Part shown: positions 28,775 to 41,418 of the stretch, in pieces
How positions within the stretch are numbered: position 1 is the first letter of the stretch
How the letters are laid out: each line of letters starts with the position of its first letter
Origin: Colletotrichum lupini
Taxonomy: Eukaryota > Ascomycota > Sordariomycetes > Glomerellales > Glomerellaceae
Reading direction: 5' to 3'
Assembly: GCF_023278565.1 (NCBI RefSeq)
Contig: NC_064676.1
Coordinates: 5,766,001-5,830,000, forward strand
Length of the DNA: 64,000 bases
Program-made: the position numbers and the translations under genes
Notes under the pieces: model-generated
What the model was told of the DNA's origin: nothing
Database searches by the model: none
Seen by the model: only the letters and a program-made list of their open reading frames with translations

Positions 28775-30038
28775 ATAGGTTGAGGACCGGGCTGCGTGAA
28801 TGGACGATGAATTCAGGTGATTGCAACAGCGTTGTGGCTGAGTTCACGAAAGCGAGAAAGCGAATTGATGATTTACCTATTAGTCCTTTTGGCGTGAAAC
28901 TGGTCCGCAAATTACTCGTTGGCTTTACGCGTATACGAGTCAAGGATTATTGGAATTATTTGGTGGCAATGATACTTGGCTTTGGGTCAAAAATAGGAAT
29001 GTCAGACTTGTTGAAGCTTAGGAGGAATTGTTACAATGGCTGGATTTAAAAAGTTATTTGGAGGCGTGATGCACCCAGCATTCGTTGTTGGATTGTACCT
29101 TTTGGTACCCAGGGTAGGTAGTTGTGTGTCCGTGTACCTATGTTGGAGCTGCTCGTGGAAGGAGCTGAAGCTTACTCCGGAGCCAGCGGGCCGGTCAGAC
29201 CCACCTCCATCCCGTCAAATCCCCGATTATTTGGCGGCGTCAGCCCGGAGTTCAAGCGAGAGCCAACGCCGCGGCCCCTCCGCCTGACCCCGCTAGAGTC
29301 CCTTGGGAAGGGCTCCCATTGGCTCCGAGGGTCACAGGTGGAACACGAAAACGAGCGAGGGTGGCAGGTGCAGTCACGCAGACGCTTTTTCCTTCCTCGC
29401 GCTGCATTGTCCGGGACTCTGCAGGGCGTTTGGATGAGGGCTGCGACGCTGCGCTATGGCAGGCGTGACGATTGTGTCTTTCCTTAAAAGTCCAGGATGG
29501 TCTACTTCCCATACCTAGTTGTTGAGCCAAGCCTTTTCTCTCTCTTCTCTTTTTTTTGACTTACTTTACCTTGGGTTGCTTGCTTTGTTCTTCAACTCAA
29601 CCCGTAGCCACGGAAACAAAACGGTTCCATTGTTCAAGGTCAAAGTAATGAACTGCTCGGCAGGGGGGTAGACCATTTGTACTCGCTTAAGGTAAAGGCC
29701 CCCGAAGGATTTAGCGCTTGGCGGTCGCTCAAGCCGTACGCTGGGCCCGATAAGGTACCTCCACCCGTCGACTGACATTGCGCATCCCGCTAATCAGGGC
29801 ACCCCGTCAGGACGTCATCGAACCGTCCCAATTATTCCAATCTCGGACCTTTCGTGACCCGTTCAGTCCGCCGTCGTCAGTCGCTGCGCGCTGCGCGTGT
29901 GTCCTGCTGCTCTCCTATCTCGAAACCGCAAAGTTGAATTTGTCTCTTCCTTCTCCAAGCTCCAGGACGTCGTCATTGCACCTTGGCGGCATAGCGAACG
30001 AGAAGCACTGCCAGATCTCGACAACACAAGCCCTCGCC
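28775..30038. other. Spacer and promoter of the GH5 gene
   Basis: No gene seen. It carries a cluster of GGTACC-type palindromes (29098-29125 and near 29755) of the dispersed family, and a 5' leader-like CT-rich stretch just before the ATG at 30039. Open frames starting at 29778 run into the gene in frame but show no conserved protein before 30039. Confidence 0.45.
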
Positions 30039-32437
30039 ATGTCCACATTTCGATTGACTATCGAAGACGGCCAGTTCCGCGACGGCTACGGTAGACAAGT
30101 TGTGCTTCGAGGCCTCAATGTCGCCGCCGACGCCAAGCTCCCCAGCGAGCCAGATCAACCCTCGCACATTGGCGACGGCTTCTTCGATGGCGACAATGTC
30201 AAGTTTCACAACCGTCCTTTTCCCAAGGACGAGGCTCACGTTCATTTCTCGAGGATAAAGCGCTACGGATACAACACCATCCGTTACGTCTTCACCTGGG
30301 AGGCCATCGAAGCCGCTGGCCCAGGACGTTACGATGAAGAATGGATCCAGCATACGATTGAGATTCTGAGGATAGCTAAAGAATATGGCTTTTACATCTT
30401 CATGGACCCTCACCAGGACGTGGTATGTCTGACTGTTCTCTCCCCCATCATGTGGTTCCCAAGGCTAACAAACCAATCCTACAGTGGTCGAGGTACTGTG
30501 GTGGTTCTGGCGCCCCAATGTGGACAATCTACGCCTGCGGCCTCAACCCGCAGAGCTTCTCCGCCACCGAGGCCGCGATCGTGCACAACACATACCCGAA
30601 GCCCGAAGAGTTCCCCAAGATGATCTGGTCGACAAACTACTGGCGTCTCGCCGCCGCGACAATCTTCACCATGTATTTTGGCGGCAGGGATTTTGCGCCA
30701 AAGTGCATCATTAACGGCATAAACATTCAGGACTTTTTGCAGGGCCACTTCGTCGCCGCCTGCGCGCACCTCGCGAAGCGCATACACGAGGCCGGCGACC
30801 TCGAGAACGAGGTTGTCATCGGGTGGGAGAGCATGAACGAGCCGGGCTGCGGTCTGGTCGGCTACCAGGATATCGCCGTCATCCCCAATGCGCAGAAGCT
30901 GAAGAAGGGCTCGTGCCCGACGATCTGGCAGACGCTCCTCACGGGATCTGGCCGCGCCTGCGAGGTGGAAACGTGGGACATGGGTGGCATGGGCCCGTAC
31001 AAGGTCGGTCGTTCACTGATTGACCCCCACGGTGAGATGGCTTGGCTGCCCGCCGACTATGACGACTCGAGATACGGCTGGAAGCGAGACGAGGGTTGGA
31101 AGCTCGGCGAGTGCATCTGGGCTCAGCACGGTATCTGGGATACGAAGACGGATACCCTGGTCAAGAAGGACTACTTTTCCAAAAACCCTAGGACCGGGAA
31201 AACGATCGACCACCCAGAGTTTACTAATACGTATTTCATGGACTCTTACCGGTTATACAGAGACGCTATCCGCCCCATTCACAAGAACTGCATTATGCTG
31301 ATGCAATACCCGACACTAGAGCTACCACCTCAGATCAAAGGCACCGCCGACGACGATCCGATGATGGCCTTTTCACCGCATTGGTACGATGGTATTACAC
31401 TCATGACGAAACGATGGAACAGAGTATGGAACGTGGACGTTGTTGGCGTGTTGCGCGGGCGATACTGGCACGAGGCACTCTCTGTTAAGGTCGGGGAGAC
31501 TGCTATTCGGAACTGCTTCAAAGACCAGCTTGCGTCATTGCGGCAAGAAGGCCTGGATAGAATGGGTAATCACCCATGTGTTATGACGGAATTCGGTATC
31601 CCATACGATATGGGCGACAAGAAAGCGTATAAGACGGGAGATTACTCGGATCAGTCAGCTGCCTTGGATGCCAACTATTTTGGTGCCGAAGGCTCGGGTA
31701 TGGAAGGCCACTGTTTGTGGGTTTACGTTGCAAAGGTAAGCAGCCTCTCTCATGCGCGATGTCACCCTAGCTAACACACGTTAAAGAACACTCACGAGCA
31801 CGGTGATCTCTGGAACGGCGAGGATCTGTCAGTCTTCTCACTAGACGACAAGACACTACCCATGTCGCCTCTCCCCCGCAGCCCATCACCCAACCCGTCG
31901 TCAGACCTCAAGCGCAACTCCATGAGCAGAGACGTTCCGGACGAATCGACCGTCACGCCGGAAAACCTGCAAAGCACAATCACGAACCCGTCGATATCAT
32001 CCGCCCCCTCCAAGGACCCAGAGCTGACCAACGCGCCGGGCCTCCGCGCCGCCGAGGCCTTTGTGCGGCCGACCCCCGTCGTCGTGGCGGGCGACGTCCT
32101 CGAGTACGGCTTCGACCTGCGCAGCTGCACCTTTACGCTCAAGCTCAAGGCCACCGCGCCTCCATCCGAGACGGCGCCGACGGTGGTGTTCTTGCCCGAG
32201 TTTCACTACCCACAGGATAACTGCACGGTCGAGGTGTCGTCGGGCAAGTGGGCGATCAGCATGGATGATGACGAGGGCCCGCTGCTGCAGAAGCTCAAGT
32301 GGTGGCACGCGGACGGGGAGCAGACGCTCAAGGTTACGGGCTTGGTGAGGCAGCATAACATCGTCGAAGGATCCGAGGAGGACATGGGGTACCTGGAGCA
32401 GTGCCAGCAGAACTACGCTAGGTGCAGCGTGATGTAA
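30039..32437 (+). CDS. GH5 steryl-glucosidase / glucocerebrosidase-like enzyme (EGCrP type)
   Basis: Intracellular glycoside hydrolase family 5, resembling fungal endoglycoceramidase-related proteins (EGCrP1/EGCrP2, yeast Egh1), which hydrolyse glucosylceramide or ergosteryl-beta-glucoside. Exons 30039-30422, 30485-31735 and 31787-32437, 761 residues. No signal peptide. Start motif VVLRGLNVAADAKLP, then GYNTIRYVFTWEAIE and FYIFMDPHQDVWSRYCGGSG; proposed acid/base E247 in WESMNEPG and nucleophile E497 in VMTEFGIPYDMGD; SPHWYDGITL also typical. A Ser/Pro-rich linker (about 590-650) leads to a C-terminal beta-sandwich-like domain. Both introns have GCTAAC branch sites. Which of the two substrates it prefers cannot be read; sterylglucoside breakdown matters for membrane and vacuole homeostasis in fungi. 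Assignment to the subfamily is confident. Confidence 0.9.
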
Positions 32438-35400
32438 AGAGTGTGTTATGATCAGGATTGGGATGAGAAGAGTTGCCAGGCGAGGTTCTCCAGAGATACG
32501 AACAGGGTCCGCCACACGGCCCGCCCATGATGTGATGGTCAAGAGGTGGTTATTGCAGGCATTGTTTTTTCTTACATTTAGAGCAATGAAGAGGGGAAAG
32601 AATTTTTGGCGGCTTTCAAGGCACACCTCTGGCTATCAGGGAGTTAATGGGGAGCATACTTGTTGGCTTATGATGACCTCCCGTAATTGTTCGTGATGTT
32701 TGAACGTCATGTCGAGTGGAGCGTGTCCTTAATCGCCTCTTAATCATTTCATATCCAGCAAGCAACTAAGACAAACCGAGAGACCCTGCAAATCCATCCG
32801 ATGTTTCAACATCACCTTAGTAAGATTAGGTACATTAGTCCGCGATGACACGCATGTCGATGATGGGCTAAGTTTTGCGCTTAGCTGACTTGACTAAGGT
32901 ACCTACCCGATTCTCATTAGTAGTAGTCCTCCTACATCGGTTATTCGGACAGGAATGGTCAAGCGGCAGTCTTTTTTTCACCCCTTCCCCCTTCTTCTGC
33001 AGTCTACGATTAAACTTTTCTTGTCCTTGGTGGTCCACCGGGCAACTTGTCTCATGCTTCTCTGATGCAGCGTTGACGTGCGTTTGTGTCGGCTGCTCGG
33101 GTGGTGTGGTTCATGCACTCCCGGCCCCGGCGGCGGCTCGGCTGCAACATCATCATACATGGCACATCCGCGAGTTGTTAGGGACACGACGGTTCAGTTT
33201 GCGGGATGAGATATGGCTAGCGACATATAACACACCTTGGTCGGTCAAAAAAAAAAAGAAAGGCCAAAAACATACAACACCAGTTATTCGCTGATCGTCA
33301 CCGACTCAACTACTGATCTGGCCCTCATCGGCTTGTCTATGGGAGAGCGGACGGGATCCCGAATTGTCCGATGGGTGTGGTCGTATGTGCTTGTTCAGTG
33401 AGGTCAATAGCATTATACTGGAAAGCCAACGTCAGGTGGAATGGAAATCTGTGTCGTCGATGATCTGTACGGTTGTGGATATTGGTTTCAGTGGTGGGGG
33501 ATGACGTCGGCCAGCTGGGCCTCTTGCCCGGTAATGAACGAACTGTTGCTGGGAATGGGGTAGTAGTAGATGATGCTATAAGTGTGTGTTCTATATGTGG
33601 TTGATATGCGATATGGAGGTGTTTGGGCCTCGAGAGGGAGAGAGTAGCGATGCATGGCGATTGCGCCGAAGAGTAGGTATATTTTGCGAGAAACCATTTT
33701 TGGCGAGACACAAAGATCTCCAGAGCAGAACATCTTTTTTCTTCCAAAGTGAAGGTTGAGTGAAACCCATGAGCTGAGAACTCGCAGCTGCGTCTTGAGG
33801 TTGAGGCTGAAAATGCTCCAAGGTGAAGAAGATCCTGCGGGACCGGGGGCGGGGACTACGGCCGGCGGCCGGGTCTGGGGTAGACCATAATGCGGTACGG
33901 GTACTTCAAACGTCGCACGGTTGGAACCTGAAAGAACTTTGGGCCTTGATTCCTGATTCTCTCAAGGACGAAAGAGGACAGTAAAGGATACAAGTTGGAG
34001 GACGAGGAGGGCACAAGGGGAGCCGGAGACATTCAAGATGGCGCTTGTCGGAATTTGGCGAATGAGACGTCGAGAGCCATGCTGGCGGTTGGCTGCATTT
34101 TGCGAGGATCGCGGCTCACCGGTTCGTCGGTCTGGTGGCGGGGAGGTTTGGAGGAGCGCTTGTGTGCCTTGCTGCTTTAAGAGGAGTGATTGGTTCTCGT
34201 TGGTATTCGCTGATGCTTTCAATACGCTTTCGATGATACCCAGCCATGTACCTCAATTTGTGCACGCCGATGAGCACTTATTCTCATGCAGTGTGCTGCA
34301 TCTGGTAGCTGTGCATCTGAACTGCAAACCCCTTACTTTGCGACTTGCAAATGACTGTTCATCTCCATCGGTATCAAAAACGAGTGATGGCACCTCGTTC
34401 AATTTGAAAATATCGAGCAAAGGGGGTCGAGTTGAAATGAATTGTTCGTGTTAGAGCGGCAGGTTAATAAGGTAGCGCGAGGTGGGCACCCGCTACCCGG
34501 TCCCTCATGCAAGCCTGGAAAGGCCCAAATGAAACAGACGGGGCCTTGCGTCGGGTCGCGGGTGGATTCATTGATCTGGGCCTAGCTGCTTTCTGGAGTA
34601 GGTGTGTCTTACTCTTGGATCTTGAGATGAGGCTGGAATTGGATTTAGCGGACATTGGGATTTGGGGATGAAACAGATAATCCTGAAGGTACCGGTATCT
34701 GTACGATGTTCGTACCTCGCGAGACCTTTCCCAGCTGAGTAAGCCGATGTAATGGTTGCGAGGACGTACCTTTGGGATGAGGTGCTGTGTGCTCATGCAA
34801 GGAATCAACCAAGCAGGCAGGTCCTTTCCATTTGTTGGTTGCACTGCGCGCGCCTGGCTTCCACTGGCCTCTGCTACCGAGAACAAGACGGCAACATCTT
34901 GGACTTGAACAAAACACCACGAACACGGAAACACGACGACACATGAGCATTGTCTTTGATCGCGCTCTATCTGTACAAGCTGTTACCGACGACGATTCAT
35001 ACGGTATACCCAAAACGAGTCACTGACCATCACCGAGTCCTGACATCGTTCTTAAAAGTACCCGTAATTGCGCCTTTGTATCGTCTGCGCCGAAGCCCAC
35101 ACAGGATCCTTTACCAGCCAGAAACCCACGAGTCGCACTCTTCCATCCTACGACCAGCGCAAGAGGTCGTTGCCGTACGGATAGGCTGTACGAATAGCCC
35201 CTCGTCACACCCTCACGGTGCCTTCATTGGCCCGGAGATCTGCACGGCACATCCGCCCCCCGCCAAAAGCTGCGTGTGCGTGGGATAACGCACGCCAGAG
35301 CCGAAGCCAACGTCCACTTCCCACGCCAGTTTCGAACAGTCTCATCCCATCTACGAATGCTCTGCCGCCACTCGCTGCAGTCTTGGAGATAGCCTGCCAA

Positions 35401-35976
35401 AACTAGCCCAAAGAGTTAGTGTAGACGCACCTCGTCGCGGCCCAGCCTCCAGCATTCACACGCATCCGCCATTCTCTAAGCGCGCTACAAAGTACTCACG
35501 CACTCAGGGTACGGAGTGTAGGTACTGTACTTTCTGTGGGCTTGTCTTCTGTTCTGCCTCTATCTGCCCGCCTTTGCACAACATACCAGTACCCTGCCAG
35601 TCTGCCACTACCTATCCACATCCGTAAGCTGAAAGACATTGAACGGCTGCTACCTTACATTCACATACCACCCACCCCTCTCTCCCGTCCAAAGTCCCCA
35701 TTCGGTTCTCGTCTTCTTCTCTTCAACATTCCTACAACCTGACGAATTCCTCCAGAAGTACCTAGCGCGCCCGAGAGAGTCAAACTCCAAGCAGCTGCTC
35801 GCCAAGACCACCAACACGATCTACGATAATTAGGCATAACGCCCTGGTGCCAATACAGCGACGGTCGCCGCCTTACCGCAACATGACTACGGTCTGAAGG
35901 CCCGCTCGCGCCCACCAGCCCACACCACCACCCCTGCCATGTGCCGCGTACCCATACCATCCATACCTGGCATACC
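32438..35976. other. 3.5 kb spacer upstream of BCK1
   Basis: No complete gene except a doubtful small frame on the minus strand (33488-33733). Palindromes ACCTTAGTAAGATTAGGTAC and ACTAAGGTACCTACC lie at 32813-32912. The part from about 35500 is CT- and CA-rich and reads like the long 5' leader usual for fungal kinase genes. Confidence 0.4.
33488..33733 (-). CDS. Possible small uncharacterised protein
   Basis: An ATG-started frame of 81 codons with C-biased third positions, unlike the surrounding spacer. The internal ATG at 33697 gives a 69-residue alternative. It includes MVSRKIYLLFGAIAMHRYSL and then a Tyr-rich segment with YSIIYYYPIP. No domain, signal peptide cleavage motif or intron is evident. 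It could be a real microprotein, possibly the end of a gene with an unseen upstream exon, or chance. Confidence 0.3.
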   Translation of the reverse strand: MFCSGDLCVSPKMVSRKIYLLFGAIAMHRYSLPLEAQTPPYRISTTYRTHTYSIIYYYPIPSNSSFITGQEAQLADVIPHH

Positions 35977-38900
35977 ATGAGCACCAGCTCGCGCCAACGC
36001 TCTGCGACCCGATCTGATACCCACGACCGAAATTCGAGCCCATTCCCATCTGTGCCTCGATCCAGAGACGAGATACACAATCTCGACGGTTTCGTCTTCA
36101 ACGTCAACGACTTACCCACCCATACCTCGACGACGAGCTCGACAACACCAAAGATCCTGTCTCCGAACATCAACGGTAACGGCGCTCTCTCGCCGTATCC
36201 TCAGCCGAGGAACTCCAACTTTCTTTCTGCCGGCGGTCTTCGCCCGAGGGCCTCGACTGCGAGCTCCGTTCCGACAACACCTCTACTCGGGCTCGATCCC
36301 GCGAGGCCAGCCACCAGAGCTGGCCCGCCTCCCCCGCCGGCCATGTATCAAAACACCCAGCGACATGCCTCTTCGACCGACCCCTCGAGACCCTTCCAGG
36401 TCCCCCCTCCACCGCCGCCTATGTCGCCGCCCGTGCAAGGCCAGATGAGCAACATGATGTCGATACCTCCTCCGCCCCCGAGATTCCCTTCTGCTCCTGG
36501 CGCAACGGGAGGAAGTGGAATGATGCTTCCGCCGCCTCCAGGGCCACCGCCTGGAAGCGCAATGGCAGGCCAAGCACCATGGCACGGCGCCTTTGGGCGC
36601 ATGTACGACGGTCGTGGCGGCTTCAATATGCCACCTCCCCCACCGGGACAACACCAGGCCTACAATCCAAAGTTACACGCGCAGGTTGCGACGGGAACGA
36701 CACTATCGATACCGCCGCCACCTCCACCGAACGAACATGTTATGTCGGCAACCTACATACCGCAAGGCGACACGTATGGCGAAGGCGTTGGGATACCTGG
36801 TCTAGGCGGCTTTGACGAAAATGCCACATTCTCGGCAACCTCTCAGAGCTCATGGCCTACCAACAGTCAGACCAGCGGTGATACGGCAATGACCACGCCG
36901 CAAGACGATGTGTCAGGAGGGAGGGACAGAATGTACGCTCAAGCAATGCACAGCCGTGGGATGTCAACGACCTCCAATGCCACGTCAATTAGCACCTCCA
37001 GCATCCACCCAGAGCTGGCGGCGCAATGGCCGTTGGAAAAGGTGCTGCTGTGGCTGGCTACGAATCAATTCTCCAAGGATTGGCAGGAGACTTTCAAGGG
37101 GCTTAATCTGCATGGTGCTCACTTCCTTGAGCTCGGTAGTATGCACGGTGGTCGGGGTAACTTTGGCATGATGCACCAGCAAGTGTACCCAAGATTGGCT
37201 GTCGAGTGCACAAACAGCGGGACGGGCTGGGATCAGCCGCGGGAGCGAGAAGAAGGCAAAAGAATGCGACGTCTCATCAGAAGCATCGTGACCGGCCGGC
37301 CGGCTGACCCTTCCAAAGTCTCGTCGCATGGCCGAAAAGAGTCGGTCAACCACGGCAATAACTTACCTAGCGCTGGGACGGATATGGCAGAGTCTCCCAA
37401 CGTGAGTATGATTACCCGTGTGGGTGAACACCCAAAGACTGATGGACGGCAGACGCCTATCAAAGCGCCGGGGCCTGGTTTTGGCGGCCGTCGATTTTCG
37501 CAAACGAGATCGACGACCATGCCAACTCTAAACAGCACCATGAGTTCGGATTCAAGCCACAGAAACATCATGAAGCAGATTGATGGGGATGGGGTCCGCC
37601 GGCAAAGTCCAAATGCCAGCGAGTCCGGCGAGGGCACATTCCGTCCACCCCCCTTGCGGACAGACAGCCCGAACGGCAGTCCAAATCCTCAGAGCGCTTC
37701 GCTGTTCCCCTCCTCCGCTGGCAACATGTCAGCGTCTCCTCATTCGACCAAGTTTGGACACAGGTCGAGAAATAGCACAGATTCTGTCTCTTCCAACGCC
37801 GCTATTTACGGGTCAGGCATCCCACCTGAAGCTACTCAAATGCTGCGTAGTGGGATGAACATTGCAGACATCATTCAAGCCACTCGAAACGGCGAGCCTC
37901 GGCGGCTCGGGCAAGACGGAGGGCGTCCATCGCCGCAGGATTCTACTGGCGATCGTTCAGCCGGCACCGAGCCTCCGTCCTCTGCTAAGGATTCTAAGAG
38001 TTTCCTCAGTCTCAGCTTCTTGTCGAGAAAGAACAAGCAAAAGAAAGAAGACGGCTTTCCAAGCCCCGACGACATGGAATCGCCGACGTCTCCAGCTCTC
38101 AGCTTCAAGCCTCATTCTTTTGGCTCACGCTTTGGAAACAACAGCGAAACCTCTTTGGACATTCGACCTGGATCCAGTTTTGATGTTCACGAAAAGGACT
38201 CGGCCAAGTCTAGACGTCCTGGCCCTAACAGAGTGTTTGCGCTGGCTACCTTGGACGGATACAATTATCGCATGTGCGACATCACCGAGGCCGAATCGGC
38301 CATGGACCTTCGTCTCGTCATTTGTAGCAACTTGGGTCTGATGGATGCCACGACATCTCAAATTTACCTTACCGAGCTTGGCAAATTTAACCATGAGAAC
38401 CCTCTGGACGACCAGAAACTCCTCAACAATCGCAAGCATAGGGCCGATGCAACAGGGACTCTCAAGTTCTTCATCCGTCAAGGTGGAAATGCGCCTCAAG
38501 GCTCTAGCCACGCCAATGGCAACCCAACGCATACATCCCTTGACGAGGAGGCATACAACCGACTGAACGGGTTGTCGCGGACAAGATCCAGCTCTTCTCC
38601 CCCAACATCGAGGCAAAACACCATGACCGGCGAAAGGGTAGATGACAAGATGCTTGCTCAAGAAGCAAGCGAGTATCGTGCCGAGATGGAGCGTAAGCAG
38701 CGTGAGTACCTCGAAAAGAGACGTAAAGCTGCTGGTTCCGGCAACACGCCAGAGAGTGCTACTACGCCGTATGGTATTCACGGCAGGACCGTCGATTTCG
38801 ACCAGCCACGCCAATCACCTTACGAGGACAAGAAGCCGGAAGTGCTGTTCCCCGTACGGAAGCCTCCTGCGCCGCCGAGTGACCCATCAGCTACCTTACT

Positions 38901-41418
38901 CAAAGCCAACTCATTGAGTCGGAAGACGGGGCATGCGATGCGGTCGTCTGCCGATGGAGCTCCTACGCCGCGACGGCCCTCGACTCTGTTCGAGGATATG
39001 GAGCTCCCCGGCCAGAACGGAGACCGTAAAAAGAAGACTTCGAGCCAGCCTGTCGCCGGAATTGGTGCAGCACTTGTGGGCATGGGCAGAGGCCTTGGGG
39101 CAGTTGGCGTTAACGCTAACCGGAGATCCAAGTCGCCCAACCGAGTGTCATCGCAACCGGCTTTAGGCAACGAATACTCAGACCGAGGTAAGGGAGCTAT
39201 TTCATCTGTTGACTTTGCGAAGTCGTTTTCGGGCCGAGACAGCCCTCAATCAGCGTTGTCTGGCTCGCCCGGCACTCTGACATGGAGTCGTGGGAACATG
39301 CCCTTCTTTGTGCCGGACTACTCTCCCGAGGGTACTCCGATCCCGCGGAGGCAATCTAAGAAAGGAATGGCAGCTAAAACAAACCAAACAGTACACAGAG
39401 TTGCCTCGCGCGAGATCAGCCCCAGCTCCATGAACCCCCCACCATTTCCCCAGAGTGCACCACCCCAGCCTCACCGTCGCAAGTCTCACGGGCCGGACTT
39501 TGACTTCCTCGAATCCGAAGTCAGCTTTGAGAAGCCTGCTCCGCCACCTGCTCCAGAGCGTGGCGATGATTCAGGGGATGACTCAGATGATGGCCTGTTT
39601 GCAATTCCCATCGCTGCTGCCAAGCCCAAGCCGACAAAGATCACTCGTATTTTTGACGGCGACGATTCGCCTGATGAATCGACTGACAAGCGGCCAAACT
39701 TGACGGTGAATACGTCTAGATCTAAGGGAAAGCAGCTTTCAGTGTCATTCACGTCTCCCAAGTCCTTGGGCAGTGCAAGCAATAGAACCCCCGAAGGCGA
39801 AGAAGATGACGCTCTCATGAGTGCCAGGAGCGGTAAGAGTTCACGCAGAACTCCAAACACGCCTCAGTCGGAGTCTGAGGATAGTAAGCTGGGCAGGAGG
39901 AAGTCTTTTGTAGAGAAGGATGTCTGGGCCAACCGCCCGACCACCGACGCCCTTATTAACAACCTCGATGACTTCTTCCCCAACCTGGATCTTGATCAAC
40001 CCGTACTGGAAGAAGGCGAGGCAGAGGCCAACCCACCGTCTCCCATCGCTGAGGGAGAGGAGAAGGAAGCCTCTAAACGTCCGGCGCCACCCCAGTCACC
40101 ACCAAGTCTTCGTGCGGCCATTTCCAATAATCGATCATTTTACAACGACAACGATACGCTTGGATCGGATGAGTCTACTCTCAAGGCACTTGAGCGTCCT
40201 GCGTCGGTCGCGTCGGTTGCACAAAGGAGTGTTCGACGCTCAGGCGGCCTAGGCCGGATGAAGTCCATTCGTGAGGTTGCCCGTGGCGCTCATGAGGCTA
40301 ATAAGCGGTTCACCACGACGACAACTACACAACCTGGCCAGGCTACCCAGAACACATCAGTACTGATGAGGAGAAAGAGCACAAAGATGTTCAATGCCAA
40401 TATTGTACAAATTCGGCCCGATCAGCGAGGCAGCATGGTCATGCCGCAGATTCCCCAGGACACCATCCCCAAACGCCAAACCACATTCCGGTGGTTCAAG
40501 GGCCAACTTATCGGCAAGGGTACATATGGCCGTGTCTATCTCGGTATGAATGCTACGACCGGAGAATTCTTGGCTGTCAAGGAAGTCGAGGTCAACCCCA
40601 AGGCTGCGCAGGGCGACAAGGCAAAGATGCGTGAGCTGGTGGCAGCTCTCGATCAGGAGATCGAGACAATGCAGCATCTTGACCACGTAAACATTGTGCA
40701 ATACCTTGGATGCGAGCGTAAGGAGACCTCTATCAGTATTTTCCTCGAGTACATTTCTGGTGGCAGTATCGGATCTTGCCTGCGCAAGCACGGCAAGTTT
40801 GAGGAGTCTGTCGTCTCATCACTCACTCGGCAGATGCTTTCTGGTCTTGCGTACCTTCACAGAGAGGGTATTTTGCATCGCGACCTCAAGGCGGACAACA
40901 TCCTGCTAGATCTCGACGGAACTTGCAAGATTTCAGATTTCGGTATCTCAAAGAAGACGGACAACATTTACGGCAACGACAAGTCCAACTCGATGCAGGG
41001 CTCAGTGTTCTGGATGGCACCAGAGGTTATCCGCTCTGAAGGCAAGGGCTACAGCGCCAAGGTCGACATCTGGAGTTTGGGCTGCGTTGTCCTGGAGATG
41101 TTCGCTGGTCGACGACCTTGGTCCAAAGAGGAAGCCGTCGGAGCCATCTACAAGATCGCCAATGGAGAGACGCCGCCTATCCCTGATGAAGTTCGGGAAA
41201 CAATCAGTCCACTGGCCATCGCTTTCATGCTGGACTGTTTCACTGTGTAAGTCTGATCCCATATGGTCACTAGTCCACTACTAACTTTCGACAGAAACCC
41301 GCTGGAGCGACCTACAGCAGATGTCCTGCTTTCGCAGCACCCGTTCTGCGAGCTGGACCCTAATTACAACTTTTTCGATACGGTGTTGTACTCCAAGATT
41401 CGCGGGAAAGACGTCTAG
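35977..41418 (+). CDS. bck1: MAP kinase kinase kinase of the cell-wall integrity pathway (Bck1/Mck1)
   Basis: Ser/Thr kinase that receives the Pkc1 signal and activates the Mkk1/2-type MAPKK in cell-wall integrity signalling. Exons 35977-41246 and 41295-41418, 1797 residues. Start chosen at the ATG giving MSTSSRQRSATRS; the frame extends 12 codons upstream from a GTG. In order: proline-rich N-terminus with PPPPPP runs (about 110-265), SAM-like domain (about 345-440, WPLEKVLLWLATNQFSKDW), long Ser-rich disordered region, a Ras-associating-like fold (about 750-850), more disordered sequence, and a C-terminal kinase domain (about 1500-1790): glycine loop GKGTYGRVYLG, ATP lysine K1535, catalytic D1636 in HRDLKADN, DFG, and GSVFWMAPEV. 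The single intron lies near the end of the kinase domain. STE11-type kinase; Bck1 identity fits length and architecture. Confidence 0.95.

Noticed and set aside
26450..32437. MFS transporter and GH5 enzyme as a sugar-utilisation or secondary-metabolite cluster
   Set aside because: The GH5 enzyme is an intracellular steryl-glucoside/glucosylceramide type without signal peptide; no backbone enzyme or pathway regulator is nearby. The adjacency is probably chance.
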